A stretch of DNA of 64,000 bases from Spisula solida (Eukaryota; Mollusca; Bivalvia; Venerida; Mactridae), in the NCBI GenBank assembly GCA_947247005.1, contig OX365955.1, forward strand, positions 19,077,322 through 19,141,321, in the 5' to 3' direction. Under the pieces are notes generated by a model. That model saw only the letters and a program-made list of their open reading frames with translations. It was not told the origin of the DNA and made no database searches. Positions 23,347 through 38,300 of this stretch are shown piece by piece. Numbering within the stretch: position 1 is the first letter of the stretch; every line of letters begins with the position of its first letter. The position numbers and the translations under genes are program-made.

Positions 23347-26300
23347 TTATCCTGTATTAGACTTGATTTCTGTTTTCATTGGTTTCTTTGGAGTATATCT
23401 CTTCTTTGTCTTATCATGCTGAAACAAGAAATAGAAAGCAGACATATAGAGGCAATTATATGATAGAAACACGAGTATATCACATGCAGTCTGTACAGTA
23501 CTACATCTACATACAATGTAGCTACTGTCCATTTGGGAGAAATGTAGTTTGCCAGTAGTTCAGAGGTTGCTGTTTCAGAGTGGATTTGTGCTTGTACTGT
23601 TAAAGAAACCAAATCAGTCAATACCTAACCCTAGAACACTTATGCATGTATATAATACTTGAAAATAACAAAATAATGAAAATTGAAGGATGATTAATCA
23701 AGTAATACATTGATAATGTGTTACACACAGTGACTTGGTGGAATGTTACAATTACCTTCAATAGATCACCAAGTTGTTTCAGTACTTCCTCATATTTTGG
23801 TACCAGAGGTTTCACATCAGCCTTAGTGATCTTCAATGGTTTCAGTTTACATTTACCCGCTTCCTTCACCATCTTCTTGAAGTGGAAGAACTGCAATAAA
23901 CGATACTTGTCTTACTATACTGTAAAATCACATATTTTTGTGGGTATTAAATTTCGTGGATTTTGATGAAAATGCATTTCGTGGGGACGTAGTTCGTGGA
24001 TTGCACTACATGCAAAGGTAAACCTATGTTCTGTATTGGGGATGTCAAATGATCGTGGGGATAAAGATTTCGTAGTTGAGTTCAACAACAACAAAATCAA
24101 CGAAAATTCAACAAAATAATTTTCATTTATTTTGTTGATTGACAAAAAAATAAAATAATACACTAGGCAAGTTAAAGGACTAAGGTGTTTTTTTGGAGAG
24201 TGCTAGGGTAGCGCACACTGATGTCTTGTAACACAAACTTAATGTCTCTTCCTTCGAAGCCGTAAGTCATTGACCAAATAGGCAGGGATAAAACCCAAAT
24301 GACTGTCTCAGTTGAACTGATTTTTTTTAATAATAAGAGCTATCCAAGTACAGAACCATATAGGAACAGCAAAATTGATCTTTGTTGACAAGTTGGCTCT
24401 CGTAACAAGTTTCCACTGAAAATTGGTTTTATAGGAGATCAATTTGGCGATTTTTATAAAGTTTTGGACTAGTACTGAATGTATAATATCATGCTCATTG
24501 AGTTTGTTTAGCAATTTGTGCAGTCAGGATAGAGCTTGGTAAACTTATCAGCGAAGCCTGAAATAACTTAATTTTCTAGTTAAATAAAGACATCTTTGGT
24601 CTTAAAAAGAAGGGACTGATTACCTTATATTTCAGATGTCAGAAACACCAAACATATTTAAACAAAATCATTACTCTAAGCAGTTACTGTTACCTCTTTT
24701 CTCTCTAGCAGTGTAAATGCAGTTCCTACTTTTCCAGCACGAGCAGTTCTACCAATTCTATGAATGTATGTCTGTATGTATGGTGGGGGATCGTATGATA
24801 TAACATAGTTCACATTGCCAATATCCATCCCTCGTGCCATCGAATCCGAACATACAAGTCTAAACAAGCAAAAAGAACTATGCCATTGAATCTGAACATA
24901 CAAGTCTAAACAAGCAAAAAGATGTTGGCCTACAAGATGGTAAACAAGAAATACAAACAGCATATACACTTGTGTAGCCAAGATTTTGGGAAACTGATTA
25001 TAGTGATAATTTTTCAAAAGATATTAGTTAATTACTTGTATTATGAAAAACGCGATAGTTGTTCATTTCTGCCACTACATGATGAATATGTCAAGGTTTG
25101 TCTTATAACAAATGCTTTAACTAAAATTTCAAAAAAAATTATAAAAATTGCTTTAACTAAAATTTCAAAAAAAAAATTAACATAAAACATTACCTGACCC
25201 ATCGACTCACTGACCCACCAACTCACTGAGCAACTAACCCTCTGACCCACTGACCCACTAACCCTCTGACCCACCAACTCACTGAGCCACCAACCCTCTG
25301 ACCCGCCAACTCACTGAGCCACTAACCCCCAGACCCACCAAGCCACTAACCCTCTGACTCACCGACTCACCGAGCCACTAACCCTCTGACTCACCGACTC
25401 ACCGAGCCACTAACCCTCTGACTCACCGACTCACCGAGCCACTAACCCTCTGACTCACTTACCCTCTTGATTTTCATCATGCTACCTGAACCAAACAGGG
25501 TTTTTTTAATTTCTCTTTTCAGGTTATAATGTTTATTTATCAAAGCATTTAGCACACAACATGCTGGTGTCTGACAGTCACAAAGTTACATAAAAAATAC
25601 AGAGGGGATGAACAATACTCACATGTCTATTTTACCCGACTGAAATTTCTTCAGAATATCCTGTCTGCGTGCGGCTTGTACAGACGAGGATAACTCCTTC
25701 ACTTCCACATCACCGTACAGTTTGATCAGCATATATAATCTGTAATACAATTTATCAACATATATAAACATAACACATTTAAAGAATATATCTTATATAA
25801 TTTTAACTACTGCATTGATACAGTTAATAATCAAATAAGTAGTTAAAATTATCCGAGATAGTTCAATATTTCCCACCTTATACCTCATGTACTCATTGTA
25901 CTGTAGTGACAAAGACCATATCAGTGTTATTTGAGCAATTTTTTTAGAGTTGTTTCCGAGACGCAGTTGGTATGGTGGTGGTCAATCCAGTGCTAGGTGC
26001 TGTTTGGGTCATTGGTTTGAATCCCACCCATCAGGTGAGAGTTCATATATGATATTTTAAACATTAAAGAAAAATCAATCATTTTTTAAACATCTATAAA
26101 GGAAACAGACATTATAACAACCTGTATATCATACCTGTGAGTTGTATCCACAGAGTTTGTAAAACATATAATATTACGGAACTTGAGATGATGTAACATG
26201 TGTAGAATGATCAAAGGTTTCTGTGACAGATTCGTCTCAATGTAATATTCCTGAAATATAAAACAAAAGATTAACATCACACCAGGCTCAATATCAAACG

Positions 26301-29300
26301 CATTACTTTGTATAAAGATAAAATAAATTTTGCAACAAAAACTCCCATGTTCGCATTTTATCTAAATTTTCATATTAATGTTACTCTGACAATAAATTAA
26401 TACACATATTTTTATTTTCCGCCTTATCTCTAAGCATTATGTGACAGTTGGAACTTTGTCTATTGTTTTGTTTTCATTATTGGAGAGTTATTATTAATAT
26501 GCAGAAAGCGTGTTATCAACACTAATATAATGACCAATCGGGCAAGACATTCATATATTCTGTGCAAGAAAATTCTAACAGATTCTTTAATGCAAATATA
26601 TTTTCATTATATACATGTTTATTGGCAGAAACATAGTTCTATACAGCCATTACTTATACTATGATAACAACATACTGATAAACTGGTGGGTGTGGCATAT
26701 TTCCCTACAAACTCATCTGATTGGGTAACTTGTGTTGTTTCCTGTTTCTCTGTTGTCTCAGTGTGTTCATCATCTATAGTCAACAATGGAACCATAAAAT
26801 AAACAGTCAAACTTAATTACATTTTTCAGTGGAAATCACAATACATGTATAAAATATTCAAATATTGTTTAAAGTACCACTGGTCACCAATATTTCAGTA
26901 ATATGGAAACTACCAAGTCACGCCTGGAACTAGGCTATGCTGAGCGTCAAGCAACTTAAAGCAAGGGAGATACACATGTATACAAGTACCATTTCAAATG
27001 ACTTTGGTATGTCGTGGTCTGTGATCAAAATGTAGATGTCTCGTAACCAATACTCTACCACTAGGCTATCGGTCAGATGTATAAATTATGTACAATATTC
27101 CAATTACATTGATTGAAACAATAATCAACATTCATTCTGAGTTTTTATCAACCTAGGTGTTTCTTGGAAAAATGAAAATTGTTTCAAATATGTGTTCAAC
27201 AAATTGTCATATCAGTCAGAGCTCGACACTAACACTTGTTGGCTGGTCCAAGATTAGTGGTTTTCATAGACGACCACTCACTCTGGAAATGCAGGTGGTC
27301 CCATTGACCACAGAACATTCCCAAGAAAACAATTCTTAAACAGAATCAAATGGTTTTTTGAGAGCATATAAATTGGTAATGGAAATTGTATAATAAAATC
27401 TCATTAACTATTCAAAACAAGTAATTAAGAATTGCAAGCAATACAGAAGTCCCTTACCGGTTTTAAGCCATTTTATTAATGTTTCTGTTGCCATAGCAAC
27501 CACAATTTTGGTCAGAATCATAAATATTTTTGAATGTGCATCATCCCCATATTGCTCCCTATCGACATACCAAGTTTCATAAACCTAGCTTGGAAACTGT
27601 TTTAGTTACGTCAGGATCAAGATTTTTTGACGGAATGACGGACAGACTGACGGACGCAGGGCAAACCTATAGTCCCCTCCTGTCAAAAACTGGTAGGTGA
27701 CTAATAAAACAACACATAGTGAGAATACAGTTGCACTGTATTTTTAATTGCTTAATAGTAAGTAGACCCACTTTCTGTTGGGCCAGCATGTTTCATGAGC
27801 TACTGGTCCATCGGTCCACTATGAAGATTAAGTTAGTGTCAAGCCCTGTCAGTGATGGTCAATATGATGAAAAAGCATTCAGATGGTCCCCAGCATAGTC
27901 AATGGGAACTCCTGTATTCACTAGGTGGAAATTACTGATATGATAACAAGAGATGTTAACTTTGTAAAACACATATACCCCATGGCAGCCCAATAGTCAG
28001 AAATGGTTAAGGTCGCAGTGACCTTGACCTTTGACCTACTGAACTCAAAATCAATAGGGGTCATTTACTGTTGCTGACAAACATCCATGTAAAGTTTGAA
28101 GATCCTGGGTCAAAGCGTTCTTGAATAATTATTATTGAACGGAAACCATTTTATACAACAGGCAGACCGACAGACAGACAGACCGACAGACAGACTGACA
28201 TGTTCAAAGCAATATAACCCCTCATCAAAGATGGGGGGGCATACTTATTTAAGACTGCATAACAACAATCATTGGTCAAACACAAGTTTGGAAGTTTATA
28301 CCTGACTCATCCTGGTTGTTGTCACTGGCACTGTCATGTGATGTGGCCACGCCCGAATCTACGTCTGATTTGACATGTGACGTGGCCACGCCCGAATCTA
28401 CGTCTGATTTGACATCTTTGACAGGACATTGTTTTGTTTCCATCTTTGTTATAATTCTGTTCTGTTTAACAACAGATGTGAAGAGTTTCGGTTGGAACAA
28501 GTTGAGTTGTTGAAGTTTTTCTGGATTTTGTGACAATGTAGCGGAATACAGTAATTTCTGTAGCTACAATATATATAATCAACAGTGTATTATAAACAGG
28601 TGACAATCCACTTTGCATGTAAAATATGAAGTGACTTTAAAGATAATGCTATAAAGTTTCCTCAAGATTAGTTACAATAAAGTGTTAATGTTGTTCTTTA
28701 ATTTGGCCTAGTAGCCTAGTTTATTTTTCGAGAGGCCCCAGCATTAGACTTGGTCTAAACATTGTCACCAGGCTAATCCAAAACCAGTGACTAGAAGATT
28801 GTTGACCAATGATGCCTGGCAGACAAGACATTTGATGACACTAATAGTAATTTGATTAATTACAATTCTTGACTTATCACCTTGATTGTTCATTAGAATG
28901 ATTACTTACTGGTGTTTCCATGCTGGTACATGTTGAAGCACATAGTGGAGCAGGTCTAGATCTATGTTTATACACGGCAGCTTCTACCTGTATCAACCAA
29001 TCCTGTTTGACTTCCTCCATCATACGATCTGCCTCATCTATTACCTGTTAATATATAACACACAGTATAGCTAGGGCTATGTAGCTATGTATCTATACAT
29101 AAAAGGGGGCATTTAAGAAAAACCACAACAACGAAACTCGACTAAAAGGGATGGATTTATGACTTAGCTCTACATAAAGCTTTCAAACCTAAAGTTGCTA
29201 GATGACAGTAATATCTTACACATACCAGATATCTGAGGTGTCCGAGATTAAATCCGTCCGTCTGATTGATGTGATCTACGAGACGTCCGGGCGTGGCAAC

Positions 29301-32300
29301 AATGATGTCATACATACTGTGATAACCAACCAATCTGTAACAATATCAATACACATCTCAGTGAATATATCAATGAAAATAGTGACCAGTTAAAGTAAAA
29401 GAAACTAAACGTCAATGATGGTGGGCTTAAAAATATCAGATTATGTCATAATGACGTCATTACAGTCACATCATGCAGCTAATATAAATAGACAACAAAA
29501 TCACTCAGATGAACACTGAAAATTATATTTACTTGTGGCTACTTCACACATGAAAATATTGATTTCTATGATCATATGGTAAAATAAAGTTTAATCTTAC
29601 ACAACTTCAAAAAATATCCTTTTCTTTCATTTTTCTTCCATTAAAAAATCAAAATACAGTAGGTACCTATGCAACTAAAGAAATTAATTTATGAATTGCT
29701 GAAAAATTAATTGGATTACATTCAGGTCTATTTTTAGAATTTATAAGTTGGTACAATGTAGTGGCAGTAGGAATTTTAAACACAAACTGTAACATCTAGA
29801 GAAAACACAAACCGTTTCTTCACCACTGAATGTTGTTCTGTAGAGAATGTCTTCTGTCCAGTCAGCAAGCCAACCTAAATCACAAAATGATGGCAAGATA
29901 AAACATGACTGAAACTATGCAATGTTTTCAACACATCCAGGGTTTCATTTGACTCGGGAGTAGGGGTTTTGACCCTTGAAATTTCAAAAAAGCCACATTT
30001 TGACCATGAAGATTTTGGTTTGAAAGATCATTTTCTCTTAAAATCATGGTTATGTTGCCTATGGTAAAATGGTAAATTTTAGTCAAAAGTATCAATTTGA
30101 CCCTTCAGATTCAGAAGCTAGTGCCACTTTCTTCTATAATTATCACAAAGATACTCAACGTCTAATACCAACCCAAATTTTAATGGACCAATACAGCACG
30201 ATATGCTTGTATAAATTGATATATTCAACGCAAGAACCTTGTAATATATTCATGCATAAAGGTCAGGATCATGTCAAATTCTCTGTGTTATATCACTCGA
30301 CATCCTGACATAAACATGGGACAACTCTTTCTTTTTAAATCTCAAAGTATTCTAGTCATATTGAGACTACCCAGTTACATTATCCTGACATGGGGCGAAC
30401 CAGCAATTACTTTGAACTAACTATGCTGAGTGCCAAGCAAGAGAGACATGGGTCAAATATTATATCATCAGTCAAGTAAAGAAGTATGCATCTCAAAGTA
30501 AGAAAAGGTTACCTTTAAGTTGGTTCCTTTACAATATGTTTGAAATACTTTGAACACTTGAGTGGCAAGATCTTTGACTGGTAGTACAGCTAGTGCTCTG
30601 ATTTCACAAGTCACACGAGTTCTCAATGCCTGCAACATAAATATATAATTATTATACTATATATATTATAATCATACCGGTACTGTAAAACGAGTTTTTA
30701 AAACTTTGCTCATTTTGTATGTGCCATTCTGCAATTTCGTAGTCCAGCAAAAGGCTGCTTGGTATCTTTTAACATTGCATGTACAGTTTACTAGTATATA
30801 TATGTTGTAGATTGTCCTAGTGATCTGTAATGTCCAGTTGTTATTTTCCTCTTCACCTGGCTCTCGTTTCGTTTTAGTTTGACTGACTTAGGCGGCAGAC
30901 TTTCCGGACGGGATGCCGTGTTTTTAGTTGGGTATTGTGCTTTGTGTGTTTTTAATGTTTTCTGTGCTCGACTGGTTAAGTTGAGTGCTGCCTTCCCTGT
31001 CTGACTTAATATAATATTTTTTCACTGACAGAGTAATACACAATCATGTACCGTACATTTCTATTTCAGACAAAAAAACATTTTATAAATACATACATAC
31101 TTTAACAAGAGATATTAAAGGTGGAATTCTGAAACAACTTAATTAATGATGTTCGACATTTAGTAACATAATTCATCATTGAGAGGGTATTAAAGAACAA
31201 CATGGTTGAACAAATAAGAAAGTTAACTTTACACAATGAGTGTTCAAAGTGACAACAAAGAAATCTACTACCTGTACAATGGGTAGAACAAATGCGAGTG
31301 TTTTACCACTCCCAGTAGGGGCTGATACACATACATCACTAGGCCGGTACCCAGCTCTACCTGTTAGAAAACCAGTAAGACTCGACTCCAACAAGGCAGG
31401 AATTACCTGCTTTTGAACTAAAATAAAGAAAAAAACTAAATCAGCACACAGAAAAAAGTCTGCAACAAATGCAGTACTTTTAGTCTATTATTATAATAAT
31501 TTGCCGTCATTTGATAATTGGTCTATTTGATCTTAATAAAGTAGTTCTGTAAAAGTAAACAGGTGCCCAGGGGTATTGACTCAGAAGCTGATTAGTTGAC
31601 CCTTACATCTTGCATATACATGTACATGTAAAACAAAATAAAGGTGAAGCATATCATGAACTTGTTATACAGTATAAAATTAAAGGTTAGTAATAATAAT
31701 AATAACAACAGTACTTGTAACAATTTTACTATACTCAAAGTCAACATTCCAATTTAAAAGCAATATGTCTATGATTAATTTAAAATAATTTTATTTGGAT
31801 CAACTCACCTGGAAAGAAATGAGTTATTCCATTTTCGGATAATTTCTTGATAAGATCTTCAGCTAAACCTGGCATCTCAGTGACTGCTACCTTATCTGAC
31901 GTTAAATCTGCAGAAATAACGCTTGGATTAGACAACCAGTCGGGTAACACTCTGTGAACCTGAAGTAAGATAGAGTGGAAGTTATTACCTTCTCAAAGAT
32001 TTTGTTATAACTTACAGTGATTTGTCAGTATTACATATTTACCGTGAAGAAGACTCTCTAAAATTTGAAACATTGGTCGAAAATGAAACTGATAAACCTG
32101 TTTGTGCTGTGTGACTTACTTTAGTTCTAGTATTTACACATATAACTATGATTCTTGGTACACACTGGCATTTTAAGTCAGCGAGATTAGTTTGTAGACT
32201 GCAGATATAGCAGGGCTCACACTGGCCATTTTAAAATAATAGCCATTTATTTTTGCCCAACAAAAATTATAGCCAAAATTGACGCGAACTTATAATCTAT

Positions 32301-35300
32301 GCATGGTGACTCGAACTTAATGCATGGTACATAAGGCTTTTTATGAATCATAGTCGGGGCCATAGCTGATCAAAATGAATATGTGTGGCATCTTATGCTA
32401 GGAAGTTTGGCACATACTCTACTGGCAAACATTTTAATTTGATAGGGCTACAGGTGCCTTCTGGGCAGTTTTCAATCTAGAAATCCTGACTAATTATTAC
32501 TCAGTCTAGTGACATGACAAAGACAAATTGATCATCGTTTAACTTAATTAAGAAATGTCTTCATACAAAAAGGCTCCATTGTACTAGGGTGCCAGGGTGG
32601 GTGCATTTTTTTCATACCTGGGGTAAATCAATAATTGTGCAGGCATATGCCTATAGAAAGCAATGCGCCTGCTCTTGATAAGTACAGTGCCATTTACATG
32701 AAACAGACAGATGAGAAAATTGATGTCATTACAAAAGGGACAGTCAAACAGCTTGGTCAATCAAATTGTCATTTCTTTGACAGTTTACAGTTTATTTGAT
32801 ACTCTCAGCACATAGTACATGTGGTATGAGGTGCAAAAATGAGTACATATAAACATATGACAAGGCTGTGTGGTTGAAAAATAGGTAACAATAGAGTGGA
32901 ATCAATTCAATTTCTTGATAACCATTATCTTCTAAAAGCTAGAAGATGGCCAATATATCAGCAAGATATCGATATAAAGCAGCTGCAGTGCTTTTATAAA
33001 TATAAGAAAAGGATATGAATTGATTGTTAAAATAGTCATGATAGAACCTTTATTTTGACCAAGACTTGTAGCTCAAGCAACAAGCTGAAGCCTCATGAAT
33101 GCAGGATTTCAACCTTTTAAAATGGATAATTTTATTTAAAGGTTTTTTTAAAAATATGCAATATTTTACAAATTACGAATATCCGAATTTTGCATGTCCG
33201 AATACTAGTCAACTTACGTTTTTTAAGCAGCTCGTAAAAATAAGTTTTATTGAATAGTATGTTCATTTTTTAGTCAAAGCAGTCATTAGTCGATAGATAA
33301 TAAATCAAATCACCTATTATTAACTATAATTAACCCTAAATTGCAATCAATCTTGTCTGCATCCCACATCCCGGATTCGTCAGTATTTTAGACATGTTCG
33401 TCAGTATTTTAGACCTGTTCCACGAACGTTGTTGACAGTTGGTTACACCAATTAAATGGGGGATTAAAAGATGTTATCACAACAACTTGTCAGTAATAAG
33501 ACCTCTGATAGGATTAGTGACATGTCCTGGGGCTAACAGTAATTAACAATGACGATTATATGGGTCCAGTTTGAAGTGTGAACTTGAAAATTTGTGACAC
33601 TCGATACGTAGCTGATAGATAAAATAAGAAGTTTTGGAGATATTTTTTTTGCAGTTTGATAAATTATCGCCATTTTTCATCGCCAAATTGAATTAATAAT
33701 CGCCACTTTGATAAAATTATCGCAAATGGCGATAATGTCGATTGACAGCGTGAGCCCTGGATATAGTGATCGACAAATCGTTTCTAGGACAGATGTTAAA
33801 GACTTGACGTCTGAAAGATTTTACTAACTTTCCAGAGGTCTGATAACAGATAATGCAGAAACTATTATATAGGGACTCAAGATTTACTTACCTTGACAAC
33901 TTTAGTAGGGCGGACTTTTCCAATTACAGTAAATCCACCGATTTCATTTTTTGAATCATCATTTTTCTTATCTACAGCACCATCAGCAGTTACTTTATCT
34001 TCACTTTCTTCAACAGTTTCATCCATAACAACATCAATACTGTCAGGCTTTTCAGTAACTTCAGTCTTGTCTTCAGCAATATCCTCATTTTCTGACTGAT
34101 GTTTTTTATGTTTCTTGTGCTTTTTATTTTTTTTATGTTGAACTGATTCAGTATCGTTCGCAGGTTCTTCAACTTTGACTTTCTTCTCATCACTAACACC
34201 TTCAACGTCAACATCCGCTTCAGTTTCTGATAATTTGTGTTTTCTTTTCTTTTTCTTCTTTTTACTTGTAAGTTCTTCACTGTGTTCTATATCACCTTCC
34301 TGTGGTACAATGTCTGTTTCATTTGGGATGTTGGCAGATTCTGTGAGTTTAATTGTTGCAGGTTCTTTTTTCGTATCAGAATCTTTTAATTTGCTGCTTT
34401 TTCCAAGACTTTTCTTGCGAGCTTTGACCTGTTGTTTAAGCTGATCCAATATACTAGCAGCTTCCTGCTTCTTACCATTTTCCTCATCATCTCCAAGGTA
34501 CCTGCAATGGAAGTGAAATAAATTCATAATATGGACAAGTTTTAAGTAAGTTACAAAAAATTGAAACCAAATAAATAAATATGTTAGCCTGAAAAGCAAA
34601 AATTATAAAACTTATAAGTTACACTAGTGTTTAGTCACTAAATAAGTGGATTGTGGGTTCAAACCAGGGTTTGTTTTAGATGTTTATATCACCTTTTAAG
34701 TGGAGGGCGAGGCTGTCATGCTTCTATCCTCACCCGGGATGTAGTACACTCCAGTTGATGGATTAATGTCCTGTTTACCGTAGATGAATGTGTAATTATA
34801 CATTGCCAAGAACCCTGCAAACCTCATCATGGCATGTCTAACACACATTGCCCAGATTTATGGTGGCCGCATTGTTTGACAACCCGCAGTGGATGAGCCT
34901 CAATAACTGAGATGGAACATATACAATGGGGATAACGTATAGAATGGAAGTGATACCCCTGACGGTTTTTCGAGTGTAAATTTCGTTGCTTCGGTAAGTA
35001 AATCTTGGTTTTTCTTTGTTTTGTAAGACGCTTTCAATGAAATCACCTAGCCCACCGTACCCGGCCCTATGGATACTTGCAGACCCAAGCCCATTTTCCC
35101 TTCAAATACCTGTGATTAAGGAGAACATTCGATTCTAGTGCGGTTTTGGTTACTGCACCCCTGACGACCCGTCTACATTTTTTTCCAATTTCTGCCGATT
35201 TGCATGGTGTGTTGCTGTTTTATGGGGCCAACTTCATTGTTTACCTTATTTTATGTATGCATTTTGCAAAATTAGTTCGATGCAGTCAGGTTATGAGGCA

Positions 35301-38300
35301 GAATAGACGAAAGAACCACTATGATACCCCTGACGGTTGCTGTCCCTCACTGATACCCCTGACGCCTCAAAATACTATAATGTTGTAATACGAGACGGTC
35401 GGCTCTGTACATGTTCAACCACTAAAAAATCAAGATTCTAATCAATTGCGTAAATACATGAAGAACTCATGATTCTGGCACTTCTCTACCAATGTAGAAC
35501 AAACCGTTAAAAGAAGTTCCTACGCATTGTTTTATTGATAAAATAGACGTTATAATATAATCAGACACAGGCAAAACAAAGACTAGCAATATAAAATATC
35601 AACAGAAATCGAAAGCGACCCATTTTAATTGGCTATGTGGTGTGAAGAAGTATAAACTGAATTTTTTTTTTAATGTTAACATTAGTTTTGAAAGCCGATT
35701 TACTATTTAGAACTATAAGTACGCAAGGAACTAGTTTACGGATTTATTTATATTTTCTTCTATACTTAAGTAAGGACTAAGGTAGTGAGCTACTGCCAGG
35801 AGTTTGGTGGTATTCTTCACATGTACATTACGTTCACAACTACACCGGTTTATAGCAAACACAGCGTTGATCGTTCAAATCAAACGCACATGTAAATAAG
35901 CATACTTCAGACATAGAAAGGTATGTCAATTTAAAGAGTTTGTTGACATGCATCGATACCTGCAACGTCTGAATTGCTTGTTTCTGGATCGATGGCTATC
36001 TAGTGAACTGTCACAAGTTTCCGCGACCCGGAAATGATACCGAATAGTGCCTGCGAGTTTCCGCTTATATAATTACACGAACGATAAGCAAACATTAAAT
36101 AATGTTATTAACTTGTGTAATTCACTTGAACAAGCATAACAAAACATCCCTGCGTTCAAGGAATGTTACCTGCAAACATGTTAAAAAAGAGGGTTTTGTC
36201 GTTACAATCCTTGGTTGTACGCTTCGTTTGCGACAAACACATTGAAAGTATAAATCCCCGTTTTTTCCCTTCTCGACCACCCTGCGTTCAACGAAGAATA
36301 ACGTGTCGAAACGTGCGTCATGTAAGTCTTCGTTGAACGCAGGGCATTTCGATATATGTACGGATACATGGGTTGCATTATTGCCATTGTTTTGTTTGCC
36401 TCTGTCCGCCATTTTGTTAAACTTTACCAATTTAGGTATACCACCTCCGGATATGGTTAGCCAAACTTCGCTCACGTAACGAACAGGTTTTTTTTAACAT
36501 AACTTTCAATGAATAACAGCCCTGCGTTCAAGGAAAAAATAAATTGACGCACGTTTTTACCTGGTACGTACTGTTATTCGTTGAACAATAACCATATCCT
36601 GAGGTGGTGTGCGTGTATTGGTGTAATTAAACAAAATGGCGGACAGAGGCAAACAAAAGAATATGAATAGCATAACCCGTGCATGCGTACATATTTCAAA
36701 ACTGAGAACGAAAAAAACGGGGACTTATACTTTCAAATTGTTTGCCGCAAACGAAGCGTACAGCGAAGGATTATAGCGACAAAAACCCCTGATTTTTAAC
36801 ATGTTTACAGGTAACTTTCCTTGAACGCGGGGCAGGTACGACATAAGTACGTAACACACCTCACATAATGCTTCGTTGAATGCAGGGCAGTACAAGGTAC
36901 CTCGGATCACAATATATTAATCTGCTGTATAAGTTAAACTACATCATTCTATAATTTACATCATGTCAGTGAGAATAAGAAATGTAATACAAGTACATGT
37001 CATGAAGTAATACAATGTCATATTTGAATTGAAACGAACGCGTGTATAAAATAATGTCCGCGTCACATCGTCGCGTCACATCGTGAGGTGATCTGAATTA
37101 TTAAGTCTAAATATTCACATAAGTTATATTTTCTAAACACAATTCGATGCGAAACAACGATATATCACAATTAATTTATAAAAATGCTTGTCAAATATTG
37201 CCTATTATGAACAAGCATTTCGTTTAGATTGGTGGAGCTTCCTAAGTAGTACTTACTGAAGTATCAAGGCACCCGCACAGCAAAAAGCAGCTTAACAACC
37301 CATTTACGGTGGTTCCAATATTCAACAATGAGCCGTCGAAATGTAAGATTAATAAATAAATTGATACGGACTCCTTTATAATAATTTGTGATATGAATTG
37401 TTATAGCTCACACAACTTGACTTGCTGTACGATTCCAAATCTATGTATGCAACTGTTTTTGTCTATTGGAATTGTTTATCAAGTTCTTCATGTATTTACG
37501 CAATAACTGTATTGATTAGAATCTTGATTTTTTAGTGGTTGAACATGTACAGAGCCGACCGTCTCGTATTACAACATTATAGTATTTTGAGGCGTCAGGG
37601 GTATCAGTGAGGGACAGCAACCGTCAGGGGTATCATAGTGGTTCTTTCGTCTATTCTGCCTCATAACCTGACTGCATCGAACTAATTTTGCAAAATGCAT
37701 ACATAAAATAAGGTAAACAATGAAGTTGGCCCCATAAAACAGCAACACACCATGCAAATCGGCAGAAATTGGAAAAAATGTAGACGGGTCGTCAGGGGTG
37801 CAGTAACCAAAACCGCACTAGAATCGAATGTTCTCCTTAATCACAGGTATTTGAAGGGAAAATGGGCTTGGGTCTGCAAGTATCCATAGGGCCGGGTACG
37901 GTGGGCTAGGTGATTTCATTGAAAGCGTCTTACAAAACAAAGAAAAATCAAGCTTTGCTTACCGAAGCGACGAAATTTACACTCGAAAAACCGTCAGGGG
38001 TATCACTTCCGTTCTATACGTTATCCCCATTGATATATTGGTGGGCGAACAAAAAGGCCATAACTCTGTGAGATCCCTCAGTCAGTAGCATCAAGCATAA
38101 TGCCAGTGTTCATGATGCTATAAGGCAGCTTCATTACCAACAACGCTTGCATTGAATACAACTTATGTTTATCAACATCATGAACATGATCAAAAACGTG
38201 TGTTTGTTGACAAATTCACTTTCAGTGAAAGTTTCACAAGTTCAGCAAAACAAACTCATATCAAACAGACAGAAAATAAAGGATTTTGACTAAAAATTTG

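Noticed and set aside
35146..35388. 80-codon frame, repeated as 62 codons at 37569-37757
   Set aside because: It appears twice only because it lies in the inverted arms of the fold-back element; no domain and no start context.
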